From Pseudomonas purpurea (GTDB lineage: Bacteria; Pseudomonadota; Gammaproteobacteria; Pseudomonadales; Pseudomonadaceae), in the NCBI RefSeq assembly GCF_039908635.1, contig NZ_CP150918.1, positions 930,001-994,000 on the forward strand: a stretch of DNA of 64,000 nucleotides, written 5' to 3'. Shown piece after piece: positions 37,166-46,222 of this stretch. Numbering within the stretch: position 1 is the first letter of the stretch; each line of letters starts with the position of its first letter. A model generated the notes under the pieces. That model searched no databases, was not told where the DNA came from, and saw only the letters and a program-made list of their open reading frames with translations. The position numbers and the translations under genes were made by a program.

Positions 37166-37232
37166 GCCTGCAGCAAACCGAAAAGGTACTTGCGGTTGCG
37201 GCATGCCAAACCTGTGCTAGGTTTAGCCCACT

Positions 37233-37308
37233 GCCCGTGTAGCTCAGTCGGTAGAGCAGCGCACTCGTAACGCGAAGGTCGCAGGTTCAACTCCTGTCTC
37301 GGGCACCA
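37233..37308 (+). tRNA. tRNA-Thr (CGT)
   Basis: A 76-nt gene GCCCGTG...CTCGGGC-ACCA with D arm AGCTCAGTCGGTAGAGC, anticodon loop CTCGTAA (CGT) and T arm AGGTTCAACTCCT, closely resembling E. coli tRNA-Thr(CGU). CCA is encoded. The following DNA changes composition, making this a candidate island boundary. Confidence 0.93.
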
Positions 37309-37565
37309 CCCTGCTCTCTTGGGCTATATCAGGCCTTCTCGATGCACCATGGTCGCGCGCATTGTCGGCTCGGGTCAACCACTCTCATGTGTCTTCAGCA
37401 TTTAGTGCGTTGCACTGCACCTACCCCTTCAAGTGATGGAAGCATATGTGCAGGACCGTGACTTCAACACATGGATGTCAAACAGGCTGGCTATTGACCT
37501 GTTATCAAACCGGACTTTCAGGAATACGGCACTCGGTTGAGTGCCGATTTATATTGCTGAGCTAC
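37309..37565. other. Intergenic region after tRNA-Thr, no gene seen
   Basis: About 257 bp with lower GC than upstream. I see no convincing ORF, no copy of the tRNA 3' end and no strong terminator, apart from a short GCACTCGGTTGAGTGC inverted repeat (37529-37544) near the 3' end of the acyltransferase. Confidence 0.4.
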
Positions 37566-39545
37566 TCAAGGCTGGGTAGCTGAGGGGCTATCTTCAAGGG
37601 CTTTAATGATGAGTTCGGATACTGCCGATGATCCGCTTTTTGAAAGGTGAACCATGTCAGAGTAGGCAAGGTCACGGCCCACAAAAGGAGAGCAAGTTCC
37701 TTTTGTGCAAATCGCATCTGATGGCGCAACGAAGTATGTGTTTTGTGTGTTGTTTGCAAACTCTCTGATTTTATTGTTTATAGAGTATGCGGCGGACACT
37801 TCGGTCGGGTAGTAAATGAATGAGTCGCAAGGCTGGCTTATCATGTGCGGCCGTAGCAGGCACGACATAAGAGAAGAGGCACCATACCTGTAGGGTGGGC
37901 TGCCAACGAGAACAAGCTTTCTGTCGCCAAGGTCTTTGCGTAGCTCGGACAGGTTCTTGATGATGAAGTTTTCATATTCTTCATTTGAATTGAACTTTAC
38001 AGGGTTTGATGCGTTGTCGCTGATGTAGTCGGAGTAGCCAACCCAATGCAGGGCGAACATCACAGGCGTATTGTTTCCCTGGGTCGAATCCATCAGGGTC
38101 TTGTACATCGCCTTGCAGTCAGGACTGATGATCCCCTGGTTTATTCTTATATAGTCTCTTGAGATGTAACAGCCGTGTGCAAAGAATCCTCGCGCTTGTT
38201 TTTTTGTATTGTGCAGGATTTTATCAAGACCGCTCATGTATTGAAGGGCGAAACTGTCACCCACGATAAGGTAGTCAGGTGTGCTCTTTTGCTCTCCAAT
38301 TGATGCGTCAAGTTCATAGCCGTCCCCGCCATAGTTGGTTCGGTGGAACTCTGCCGGTCGAGAGGCCATCTCCATGTAAGCTTTCGGGAGTCGGTATGAC
38401 AGCCCTTGGTGTTTAATGATCTCCCTTGAGCCGTACACGCCTGCCGATGTTGCTATCACGACAACGACGGTGCCGATGATCATCGTTCGGCTCTTTTTAC
38501 TGACGAAGATGTTTTCAATCAGGTGGTGCATGGCCGAGCCAGCGACCAGTGAGGCCAGAAGCAGGCAGGCACTTTCGGATACTGTTATTTCTCGGAAAAT
38601 ATAATATTTGTAAAAAACCAGTATTGGCCAATGTACCAAGTAAACAGAGTACGAAATTTTCCCGATGTAGACGGCAACTTTGTTCCTGGTCAGCGCCCCT
38701 AAATCGCTCCGGCCTGCATATATACACGCCGCTGCACCCAGGCAGGGAGCAAGGGCGAGCAGGCCTGGAAACAGGGAGTCATGCTTCAGTAAAAACGAAG
38801 CCGCAATGATTGTGATGATGCCTGCGGCAAACACAAGTCTCTCAAGTGGTACGCCTGATCTTTTGTCATTCAGCAGGACCAGGAATGCACCTATACAAAG
38901 CTCAAATACACGAAAAGGCATCATGTAATATGAGGCTGAGGGGTTTATGGAGAGCATTGCTTGCGATGAAGCTACGGACACTATGGTCAAGATCGCAAGC
39001 ACAATGGCCAGGAACTTGTTGGATACCTTAAGGGATCCCCATACTATCAATGGCCATACCAGGTAAAATTGCCACTCCACGGATAAAGACCAGGTGTGGA
39101 GCAGTGGTTGCATCTTTGCGGTTTCTTCAAAGTAACCCTGGCTGTTGAAGAAATAGAAATTTGATGCTGATAGCAGCGAGTATTTAGCGGACGACGCCAG
39201 CTTGCTTAATGACGCTGGGTCCATGATCAGGAAGCCAGTCAACAGACTCGCGGCAATGGTTGCCAGCAATGCGGGATGCAGGCGTAAAAGTCTTCTGGTA
39301 TAGAAACTTAGAAATGAAAATCTGTTTTGAGTGATTGAATTTCTAATGGTGTCAGTTATCAAGAAGCCAGAGATTACAAAAAAGACATCTACCCCAACAT
39401 ATCCGCCAGGCACTCCAAGATCAAAGTGAAATAGCAGAACAGCAAGGACTGCTAATGCGCGTAGGCCGTCTATGTCAGCCCGATACTTCGGCTGGATAAA
39501 TTGAGGAACGCTCAAGTTTTTAGCCGTTTCGGCGAGGGACGTCAT
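37566..39545 (-). CDS. OafA-type acyltransferase with C-terminal SGNH domain
   Basis: A 659-residue protein from ATG 39545 (MTSLAETAKNLSVPQFIQ); a TTG 24 bases upstream is an alternative. Residues about 20-370 form an acyltransferase-3 domain with YRADIDGLRALAVLAVLLFHF, GVDVFFVISGFLI, RRLLRLHPAL and HTWSLSVEWQFY and about ten membrane segments. The C-terminal 280 residues form an SGNH-hydrolase-like domain with LIVGDSFALQY and the late SDMVHLS (Asp-His pair). Such proteins O-acetylate LPS O-antigen or other surface glycans. The gene is visibly AT-richer than its neighbours, suggesting horizontal acquisition. Target glycan unknown. Confidence 0.88.
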   Translation of the reverse strand: MTSLAETAKNLSVPQFIQPKYRADIDGLRALAVLAVLLFHFDLGVPGGYVGVDVFFVISGFLITDTIRNSITQNRFSFLSFYTRRLLRLHPALLATIAASLLTGFLIMDPASLSKLASSAKYSLLSASNFYFFNSQGYFEETAKMQPLLHTWSLSVEWQFYLVWPLIVWGSLKVSNKFLAIVLAILTIVSVASSQAMLSINPSASYYMMPFRVFELCIGAFLVLLNDKRSGVPLERLVFAAGIITIIAASFLLKHDSLFPGLLALAPCLGAAACIYAGRSDLGALTRNKVAVYIGKISYSVYLVHWPILVFYKYYIFREITVSESACLLLASLVAGSAMHHLIENIFVSKKSRTMIIGTVVVVIATSAGVYGSREIIKHQGLSYRLPKAYMEMASRPAEFHRTNYGGDGYELDASIGEQKSTPDYLIVGDSFALQYMSGLDKILHNTKKQARGFFAHGCYISRDYIRINQGIISPDCKAMYKTLMDSTQGNNTPVMFALHWVGYSDYISDNASNPVKFNSNEEYENFIIKNLSELRKDLGDRKLVLVGSPPYRYGASSLMSCLLRPHMISQPCDSFIYYPTEVSAAYSINNKIREFANNTQNTYFVAPSDAICTKGTCSPFVGRDLAYSDMVHLSKSGSSAVSELIIKALEDSPSATQP

Positions 39546-39879
39546 CCTGCGGTGAACTCCAAATGTCAATTCGCCTACATCAAGGGCGCAGCTATCCTAC
39601 GCGTATCTGGATTGATTCAACAGCACAGTGGGTATGTTCGGACGACAGGACGTCAGTGGCTGCGACCTGATTGATCACTGTGGCGCCTTATGATCGATCA
39701 GCATCTCTGCTGCGGGCGGACCCAGCCAAGCCGGAAAAGTACATGGGTCAGTACAGCGGCTTGGCGGTCAGCGGGTAAGGTTCACTCTGTGTAGGTTATC
39801 TGGTTTACATGCAATTCCTGCTTGTGCCACCTCTCTCGAGATGGCTACGAAGCACCTCATCATCACTGCGGGACGAACG
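39546..39879. other. Intergenic region, no gene seen
   Basis: About 334 bp between two minus-strand genes. I see no supported ORF, RNA gene or tRNA fragment. It presumably holds the promoter of the acyltransferase near its 39545 end, but no clear -35/-10 pair was found. Confidence 0.35.
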
Positions 39880-40419
39880 TTATTTCACCTTCCTGCCCAG
39901 GTCCTCGACCGTGCGTTTGAGCTGATCGATTGTGCGATCTTGATCGCTGACTTCGCGCTTGAGGTTCGACAGTTCACTGGAGCTTGAACTCGAGCTGGAG
40001 CCGCTGCTGCGCTTGAGGTCTTCCACCTGCTTGCCGAGGTTGTTCAGGTCGCGTTCCTGCTCGCTGACCGTGCGCTTGAGGTTGGACAGTTCACTGTTGT
40101 TCGAGCTGGAACTGGAACCGCTGCTACGCTTGAGCTCTTCGATGAGGCGGGCCTGATCGCTAATCGTCCGTTTCTGGTTTTCCAGTTCGGCGGCATTGGC
40201 TTTCACGGTCTTCTGCATGTTCTCCAGGTCATCGATGCTGACGCTGGTTCTGACCAGCGTGTCTTTGCCGAACGAGTTGTGAATGGCAGAGACTTTGTCG
40301 TTGTAGGAAGCAGGGTCGGAGGTGACCTCAACAGCGGCCTGAGCGGCACTGGTTAATACCATGCTGCCAAGCAAAGCAGTGGCGAGGAGGCTGGCCGGAA
40401 ACTTCGGGAAACTGCGCAT
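39880..40419 (-). CDS. Secreted coiled-coil protein with internal Ser-rich repeats
   Basis: A 179-residue protein from ATG 40419 (MRSFPKFPASLLATALLG), chosen for the AAGGAA site upstream. A Sec signal peptide ending SAAQA (about residue 29) precedes a region of heptad-like repeats. The repeat unit runs ELSNLKR-VS-Q-R...L...VEDLKRSSGSSSSS: one 32-residue copy, one 39-residue copy and one copy lacking the Ser tract. Linkers of up to eight serines separate predicted helices. I do not recognise a named family; a periplasmic or surface-exposed oligomeric coiled coil is inferred. The nearest genes give no functional hint. Confidence 0.75.
   Translation of the reverse strand: MRSFPKFPASLLATALLGSMVLTSAAQAAVEVTSDPASYNDKVSAIHNSFGKDTLVRTSVSIDDLENMQKTVKANAAELENQKRTISDQARLIEELKRSSGSSSSSNNSELSNLKRTVSEQERDLNNLGKQVEDLKRSSGSSSSSSSSELSNLKREVSDQDRTIDQLKRTVEDLGRKVK
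39955..40137. repeat. 117-bp period direct repeat inside the coiled-coil gene
   Basis: About 60 bp starting GAGGTT(C/G)GACAGTTCACT recur at 39961 and 40078, exactly 117 bp (39 codons) apart, covering the Ser-rich linker and the following ELSNLKR helix. A shorter third copy lies beyond 40137, 32 codons from the second. Confidence 0.7.
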
Positions 40420-40719
40420 CACTGGGGTTCCTTGTGAAGTGCCGATATGGCACATCGCTATGACTTGGATTTCAGGTTTATGTTCCCCTGGCTTCGGCTG
40501 CCCAACGGACAGGTTTTTTTGTGGGATTGATGTAAAGAGCCATGTGAATAGTCCCTCAAACGTCCTATATTCGAAGCCTGTCTGAGCACCACCCAGCAGT
40601 TTTCAAATGATCCAGAATGGTTCTGAAGGCCAGATAGACCGGGCCTAAGCCGGTTTTTGCGTCAGAGAGATCCTTGATGATCCAGATCCATCTTCCATTC
40701 CCAGATCAGCGAGAACGCC
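40420..40719. other. Intergenic region between divergent small genes
   Basis: Promoters for the coiled-coil gene (leftward) and the small acidic protein (rightward) must lie here. The only structure seen is a short hairpin ACCGG/CCGGT with a T-run at 40638-40657, a weak terminator-like element pointing rightward. Confidence 0.35.
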
Positions 40720-41025
40720 ATGACCGTTAAAGAGTTGAGCCAAGAAGCAAGACACGAAGAAGCGCTGAAGAAGTACGCGCTGGATGCACCCGAATTGATG
40801 GATGAGATCAAGGACTTGAGTCCGGACGACCAGAAAGACCAGATTCAGTGGGCGTTCGAAGATGAAGCCGAGGCTCAGGGCCTGCAGCCTTGGGAGCTGA
40901 CGCTCAAGTACACCTCGAGCCCGGAAGAGTACGAGGCCGCGCGCCTGGCGCTGCACAAGGAGGCGGCCGAGGTATTGGGTGTCGAGTGGGAAGAGTACTG
41001 CGAGATGAATAATCTGGTGGTTTGA
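40720..41025 (+). CDS. Small acidic protein, DUF6388-like
   Basis: A 101-residue, strongly acidic, mainly helical protein (MTVKELSQEARHEEALKKYALD) with no signal peptide or membrane segment. It resembles a small Pseudomonas family that I believe is named DUF6388; function unknown. It is bounded downstream by an imperfect inverted repeat and converges on nadC. The ATG is not preceded by a strong Shine-Dalgarno (AGCGAGAACGCC), but codon use and conservation-like composition support it. Confidence 0.72.
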   Translation: MTVKELSQEARHEEALKKYALDAPELMDEIKDLSPDDQKDQIQWAFEDEAEAQGLQPWELTLKYTSSPEEYEAARLALHKEAAEVLGVEWEEYCEMNNLVV

Positions 41026-41035
41026 AAACAGCTTC

Positions 41036-41101
41036 AAGCTTCAAGCGATAAGCTACAAGTCAGGCAAGCAACCGCTGAGGCTTGTAGCTTGCCGCTTGTA
41101 G
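41036..41101. repeat. Imperfect inverted repeat between the small gene and nadC
   Basis: CTTCAAGCGATAAGCTACAA at about 41039 and the inverted TTGTAGCTTGCCGCTTGTAG ending at 41101 agree at about 17 of 21 positions. Such TACAAGC/GCTTGTA repeats recur between genes in Pseudomonas and may serve as a bidirectional terminator. Confidence 0.6.
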
Positions 41102-41106
41102 TTACC

Positions 41107-41955
41107 TCAGATACTGAGGCGCATCGACAAATCCACGGCTTTCACATCCTTGGTCATCGCACCAATCGAGATGTAGTCCACACCGGTTTCGGCGATCGGG
41201 CGCAAAGTACTTTCGTTGACGCCGCCGCTGGCTTCCAGTTTCGCCTTGCCCGCATTCAGGCGCACGGCTTCGCGCATGTCGTCCAGGCTCAACTCATCCA
41301 GCATGATGATGTCGGCACCGGCCGCCAGGGCTTCCTTGAGTTCCGTCAGGCTCTCCACTTCAACTTCTACAGGTTTGCCGGGAGCGATCTTGTGCGCGGC
41401 TGCAATGGCTTGCGCAATGCCACCACAGGCGGCGATATGGTTTTCCTTGATCAGGAAGGCGTCATACAGGCCAATGCGATGATTGTGGCAACTGCCGCAG
41501 GTCACGGCGTACTTTTGCGCCAGGCGCAGCCCCGGCAGGGTTTTGCGCGTATCCAGCAATTTCACCTGGGTATCGGCGACGAAGTCCGCCAGATACTGCG
41601 CGCGCGTCGCCACGCCAGACAGCAGTTGCAGAAAGTTCAGCGCGCTGCGCTCGCCGGTCAACAGTGAACGGGCAGGGCCTTCGAGATGGAACAGAGGCTG
41701 ATTGGGAGTCACACGCTCGCCGTCGCACACTTGCCAGTGCACCGCGACGCGTGGGTCCAGTTGCCGAAACACGGCATCGACCCATGCGGTGCCGCTGATG
41801 ACGGCCGCGTCACGGGTGATGATGGTGGCTTTGGCCAGGCGCTCGGCCGGGATCAATTGTGCGGTGATGTCGCCGCTGCCGATGTCTTCCAGCAACGCAC
41901 GGCGCACGTTGGCTTCGATTTCGGCGGTCAAATCGGCGAGGCGTAGATTCGGCAT
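41107..41955 (-). CDS. nadC: NadC, quinolinate phosphoribosyltransferase (decarboxylating)
   Basis: The 282-residue enzyme starts [20 protein letters not shown] at 41955 and makes nicotinate mononucleotide from quinolinate and PRPP in NAD synthesis. Signatures include [43 protein letters not shown] and the C-terminal [11 protein letters not shown]. An in-frame extension to 42153 is not family-like. ampD and ampE lie nearby on the other strand, as in many Pseudomonas genomes. Confidence 0.96.
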   Translation of the reverse strand: MPNLRLADLTAEIEANVRRALLEDIGSGDITAQLIPAERLAKATIITRDAAVISGTAWVDAVFRQLDPRVAVHWQVCDGERVTPNQPLFHLEGPARSLLTGERSALNFLQLLSGVATRAQYLADFVADTQVKLLDTRKTLPGLRLAQKYAVTCGSCHNHRIGLYDAFLIKENHIAACGGIAQAIAAAHKIAPGKPVEVEVESLTELKEALAAGADIIMLDELSLDDMREAVRLNAGKAKLEASGGVNESTLRPIAETGVDYISIGAMTKDVKAVDLSMRLSI

Positions 41956-42321
41956 AACGGGCTCCACAAACAAAGTGGCCCGATTATAGGGCCATGCCGG
42001 GAGCGAACCCAAGGCACCGACGCGCATCACCAGGCGCTGCAACCTGCATTTGGTCGGCTCGACCGAATCTTCGCAGCCTTGCGAAGGTCCCTTGTTCGGA
42101 TCTATTTCACCGAGAAACGCAGAGTCCGCTGGCACTCGGGATATCTTTTGCAAGATAATCGCGCCTTGCGTTTGACGTCATAGCTTTGACGTCCCTTTGG
42201 CTCCCGATAATTGAAATGCAGCGCCGTGCGTCACGATTGCGTTGTGAGCCGGCTGTGAGCGTGTGCGGCGTTGCCGATCTTTCATATCGAACCGAAGAAT
42301 CACCCCTTTCAGGAGGCTTGG
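41956..42321. other. Divergent promoter region of nadC and the DUF1631 gene
   Basis: 366 bp with no supported gene. TTTGACGTC occurs twice, at 42171-42179 and 42185-42193, 14 bp apart, each containing the palindrome GACGTC; it could be a regulator site for the DUF1631 gene. AGGAGG at 42311 is that gene's ribosome site. Confidence 0.35.
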
Positions 42322-44550
42322 ATGCACAACGACGGGAATGTAGTGCCTTTACACAAGGCGGCTACCGATCAGGCGAGCCCTTCGCCGCTCGCCCGCCTGC
42401 CGGTGATTCTGCTTCAGGTACGCGACAAGGCTGCCCAGCAGTTGCGCCACGGCTTGCAGGAACTGTTCGATAACGCTGACGACACCTTGTTCGAAATGGC
42501 TGACCGGGCGCAGAACAATGTCGACCAGAACACGTTCTTTGAAGCCATGCGCGACTTGCGCCTCAAGCGCAAAAGCATCGAGCGGGGTTTCCTGGAGCAG
42601 TTCTTCGAGGCTTTCGTCGGCCTGGCCCGTTATGACCTCAGCCAAAGTGCGTTGCTGCTGTCGATGATCTACGACCCGTCGACCCAGCTCCCCAGCGACG
42701 ATCTGGAGCGGGCGGTGGCCCTGGAGGCCATGGTCGCCAAGGTGCTCAACCGCGACGGCTTGGCCCTCGGCCAATTGACGGCCCGGTTGGGCGCGTTGCT
42801 GGGCAAGCCGCTGGACGACTCGCACAACCCGATGGGCCCGGCGATGCTCTGCGAGTATTTTTTGCAGGCCGGGCGCAACCTGGGCGTGGAGATCAAGGTC
42901 AAGCTGATCATCCTCAAGCTGTTCGAACGCTACGTGCTCAGCGACGCCGACCAGCTCTATGCCGAAGCCAACCAGTTACTGATCGCCACGGGGGTGTTGC
43001 CCGAGCTCAAGGCTGCGCCGGCACGCCGTGCCGCGGATCGTTCGGCTGCCAGCGTGCACGCCGCATCCCATGACAGCGCAAGCAAGTCAGGCAGCACGCA
43101 GATTGATGACAGCGTGCAGGAAGTCTTCGCAGCGTTGCAGGAACTGCTTTTTCACGTGCGCGGCAGTGTGGCGCCGACCCTTGAGGCCAGCGCGCAGACC
43201 CAGCCGATCTCGACCCGCGACCTGCTGCGCCTGCTCTCGCACTTGCAGCAATATGTGCCAGCGTCGACCGCCGTCGAGGACTTCGACCTGCGCAACCAGC
43301 TGGAGCAGTTGCTCACGCGGGTCAGCGTCAAGAGTGGTAAGTCGCGGGTGGTCGGGGTGGCTGACGAGGACGTGATCAACCTGATCGCGATGCTCTTTGA
43401 ATTCATTCTCGATGACCGCAACCTGCCGGACTCGCTCAAGGCGTTGATCGGTCGCCTGCAAATTCCGATGCTGAAAGTCGCGGTGCTCGACAAAAGCTTC
43501 TTTAGCCGTGGCAATCACCCGGCTCGCCGCCTGCTCAATGAAATCGCTGCTGCGGCCATGGGCTGGGGCGCGTGCGATGACCATCAGCGTGACAGCCTGT
43601 ACGTGCGTATCGAACAAGTGGTGCAACGCTTGCTGAACGACTTCGGTGACGATCCGGCGATATTCTCCGAGCTGCTGAACGACTTCCTGACCTTCACCAG
43701 CGACGAGCGTCGTCGCAGCGAGTTGCTGGAGCAACGTACCCGCGACGCCGAAGAAGGCCGGGCCAAGGCTGAACTGGCGCGCCAGCGGGTCGAGCAGGCA
43801 TTGAATCAGGCCTTGCTGGGTAAAGTGCTGCCGCAGGCGGTGGTCAATTTTGTCCAGGAGGCGTGGAGCAAGGTACTGCTGTTGACCTGCCTCAAGCATG
43901 GCGAACAGTCGGCCGAATGGCGGGCGGGCGTGCAGACCATGGACCAGTTGATCTGGAGCGTTCAGCGCCATGTCGATCCCGATGCCAGCCTGCACCTGTT
44001 GGCGCTGGTGCCGGGGTTGCTCAAGGCGTTGCGCAATGGGCTGAGCAGCGCGGCGTTCGATCCGTTTGCCACCAGCGAGTTTTTCAGCGAACTCGAAGGC
44101 CTGCATGTGCACCTGTTCGAGCAATCGGCCCAGGCGCCTGAGCAGCGTCCGGTTGAACAGCGTGTCAGCGACTTGCCGGTGATGATCGAAGTGTTGCAGC
44201 AGATTGTGCTGCCCACCGCCGACGAAGGCCCGGCCGAAAGCGTTGGCGCGGGCCTGGCAGTGGATGATGCCGGGTTGCAGCAGGTCGACCAGTTGCGCCT
44301 GGGGTGCTGGGTCGAGTTTCAGGAAGACGATGAAAACACCCTGCGCTGCAAGTTGGCGGCGATCATCCAGCCGACGGGCAAATACATCTTCGTCAATCGC
44401 ACCGGCATGAAGGTGCTGGAGCGCAGTCGTACCGGGCTGGCGCTGGAATTGCGCCGTGGCACGGTCCGGGCGCTGGATGATGCGTTGTTGTTCGATCGCG
44501 CGCTGGAGTCGGTGATTGGCAACCTGCGCCGACTCAATCACGGCAAGTGA
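42322..44550 (+). CDS. DUF1631 family protein
   Basis: A 742-residue cytoplasmic, mostly helical protein starting MHNDGNVVPLHKAATDQ at 42322, chosen because AGGAGG lies 6 bases upstream. It matches the DUF1631 family, sometimes mislabelled thymidine phosphorylase. A helical N-terminal half is followed by an ERRRSELLEQRTRDAEEGRAKAELAR-type coiled region and a C-terminal beta-rich domain (LRLGCWVEFQEDDENTLRCKLA, NRTGMKVLERSR) that resembles a PilZ-like barrel. Function not established. It lies upstream of ampDE on the same strand. Confidence 0.85.
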   Translation: MHNDGNVVPLHKAATDQASPSPLARLPVILLQVRDKAAQQLRHGLQELFDNADDTLFEMADRAQNNVDQNTFFEAMRDLRLKRKSIERGFLEQFFEAFVGLARYDLSQSALLLSMIYDPSTQLPSDDLERAVALEAMVAKVLNRDGLALGQLTARLGALLGKPLDDSHNPMGPAMLCEYFLQAGRNLGVEIKVKLIILKLFERYVLSDADQLYAEANQLLIATGVLPELKAAPARRAADRSAASVHAASHDSASKSGSTQIDDSVQEVFAALQELLFHVRGSVAPTLEASAQTQPISTRDLLRLLSHLQQYVPASTAVEDFDLRNQLEQLLTRVSVKSGKSRVVGVADEDVINLIAMLFEFILDDRNLPDSLKALIGRLQIPMLKVAVLDKSFFSRGNHPARRLLNEIAAAAMGWGACDDHQRDSLYVRIEQVVQRLLNDFGDDPAIFSELLNDFLTFTSDERRRSELLEQRTRDAEEGRAKAELARQRVEQALNQALLGKVLPQAVVNFVQEAWSKVLLLTCLKHGEQSAEWRAGVQTMDQLIWSVQRHVDPDASLHLLALVPGLLKALRNGLSSAAFDPFATSEFFSELEGLHVHLFEQSAQAPEQRPVEQRVSDLPVMIEVLQQIVLPTADEGPAESVGAGLAVDDAGLQQVDQLRLGCWVEFQEDDENTLRCKLAAIIQPTGKYIFVNRTGMKVLERSRTGLALELRRGTVRALDDALLFDRALESVIGNLRRLNHGK

Positions 44551-44613
44551 TCGCAACCTGACGGTGGATCACGGCATACTGGCGGCATCAAAGGCGTCGT
44601 TGAAGGAACCTGT

Positions 44614-45174
44614 ATGCAGCTGGACTCCGCGAGTGGTTGGTGCCAGGGCGTTCGCCACTGCCCGTCACCCAACTTCAATGCGCGCCCTTCAGGCGAAATC
44701 TCCCTGCTGGTGATCCACAACATCAGTTTGCCTCCGGCACAGTTTGCCACTGGCAAAGTGCAGGAATTCTTCCAGAATCGATTGGATGTCACGGAACATC
44801 CCTATTTTGAAGGGATTGCCGAGCTGCGGGTGTCTGCTCATTTTCTGATCGAACGTGACGGCGCGGTCACTCAGTTTGTCTCCTGTCTCGAGCGCGCCTG
44901 GCATGCCGGTGTTTCGTGCTTTGAGGGACGTGACATCTGTAATGATTTTTCCCTGGGCATTGAACTGGAAGGCACGGATGATCTGCCGTTCACTGACGCT
45001 CAGTATCAGGCGTTGATTGCCCTGACCCGGCAATTGCAGAACGCCTTCACGGCTATTACCGCGCAGCGGATTTGTGGCCACAGCGATATCGCTCCTGGTC
45101 GCAAGACTGACCCGGGACCTGCGTTTGACTGGGCGCGCTATCGCGCAGCTCTGGAAAAAGGGGAAGGACAATGA
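44614..45174 (+). CDS. ampD: AmpD, 1,6-anhydro-N-acetylmuramyl-L-alanine amidase
   Basis: A 186-residue cytoplasmic zinc amidase that cleaves anhydro-muropeptides during peptidoglycan recycling, thereby controlling AmpR and beta-lactamase AmpC in many Gram-negatives. Zinc ligands are visible as LLVIHNISLP (His35), CGHSDIAPGRKTDPGPAF (His156, Asp166). It overlaps ampE by four bases (ATGA). Confidence 0.97.
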   Translation: MQLDSASGWCQGVRHCPSPNFNARPSGEISLLVIHNISLPPAQFATGKVQEFFQNRLDVTEHPYFEGIAELRVSAHFLIERDGAVTQFVSCLERAWHAGVSCFEGRDICNDFSLGIELEGTDDLPFTDAQYQALIALTRQLQNAFTAITAQRICGHSDIAPGRKTDPGPAFDWARYRAALEKGEGQ

Positions 45175-46007
45175 GTTTTCTGGTGTTACTGCTGGCAGTC
45201 TGGATCGAGAAGTTCTCGGCCTTGCGTCAGCGGGTGCAGCGTGACAAGGGATGGTTGCGTGAGCTGGCCAAACTGGAAGCCAGCCCACGGCTGACGGGGC
45301 GACCTTGGTTAGTGCTGGCCTTGCTGGTGTTGTTGCCGGTCGTACTGCTGGGGTTGCTACTGGTGGTGCTGGACCCGCTGGCCTACGGTTTACTGGCCTT
45401 GCCGGTGCACGTTTTGGTGGTGATTTACAGCCTGGGCCGAGGTGACTTGCTCGGCGGTCTTGGGCCGTTTCGCGATGCCTGGCGCCGCGAGGACCTGCAA
45501 GCGGCGTCGCATGTCGCCAAACGTGACCTGGATATTTGCGCCGACAGCGGCGAGCAACTGCTGGAGCGGGTGCAAGCCCACCTGCTGTGGCAGGCCTACC
45601 AGAGTTTTTTTGCGGTGATTTTCTGGTATTTCCTGCTGGGCCCGGTCGCCGCCCTGAGCTATCGCCTGCTGGCGCTGGCCGCTGAACACAGCAAGAACAC
45701 GGCGCTGGCGGAGCGCGCCAGTCAATTGCGCCATGCCTTTGACTGGGTGCCGGTGCGCCTGCTGGGGGCCAGTTTCGCGTTGGTTGGCAATTTCGTCGCA
45801 GTCAGCCGGGTGATGTTGCACGAACTGCTGAACTGGAACATCAGTGCCGCGCAGTTGATCGAGAAAGTTGGCCTGGTGGCTGGCGAAATTCCCCCACCCG
45901 TGACGGGGCCGGAAGGCCTCATGAGCCTGGACCGGATCTGGGAACTGCTGCTGCGTGCCGCCGTGCTCTGGTATGCCGGGTTTGCGTTGTGGACTGTTCT
46001 GCCGTAA
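45171..46007 (+). CDS. ampE: AmpE, inner-membrane regulatory protein
   Basis: The 278-residue membrane protein begins MSFLVLLLAVWIEKFSALRQRVQRD and has about four membrane segments with a large polar region. It is the AmpE/CobD-like partner always found with AmpD; its role in sensing or beta-lactamase signalling remains unclear. It is translationally coupled to ampD and is followed by a REP-like sequence. Confidence 0.95.
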   Translation: MSFLVLLLAVWIEKFSALRQRVQRDKGWLRELAKLEASPRLTGRPWLVLALLVLLPVVLLGLLLVVLDPLAYGLLALPVHVLVVIYSLGRGDLLGGLGPFRDAWRREDLQAASHVAKRDLDICADSGEQLLERVQAHLLWQAYQSFFAVIFWYFLLGPVAALSYRLLALAAEHSKNTALAERASQLRHAFDWVPVRLLGASFALVGNFVAVSRVMLHELLNWNISAAQLIEKVGLVAGEIPPPVTGPEGLMSLDRIWELLLRAAVLWYAGFALWTVLP

Positions 46008-46033
46008 CCACCTCAACGCTGAAGTGAACCTCA

Positions 46034-46070
46034 TTGTGGCGAGCAAGCAAGCGCCCTCGCCGCAAGGGTT
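46034..46070. repeat. REP-like fragment after ampE
   Basis: TTGTGGCGAGCAAGCAAGCG followed by CCCTCGCCGCAA resembles a decayed or chimeric REP doublet: the two GTGGCGAG/CTCGCC ends are retained but the central hairpin is disrupted. Confidence 0.55.
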
Positions 46071-46222
46071 CATCTGTCCAGATGAACCGTATCTCGCCGT
46101 TAACCTTAAGTTACAAAGCCTCCCTTTGATTTGAGCTATACAGAAGTAGCGCGCCATAGTGGCTATCTGCTGTATTCGGCTGCGCCTGCCAATAAAAATA
46201 AAAAATCCTAGGGGGACTTCCA

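Noticed and set aside
39561..39569. TTG start for the acyltransferase at 39569
   Set aside because: No ribosome site precedes it, and the ATG at 39545 is the simpler choice, although I cannot exclude it.
39955..40137. CRISPR-like repeats
   Set aside because: The 117-bp period repeats are in-frame protein repeats within a coding gene, without spacers of uniform length.
37233..41101. A complete integrative element with att sites at tRNA-Thr
   Set aside because: No integrase and no repeat of the tRNA 3' end were found; only composition suggests transfer.
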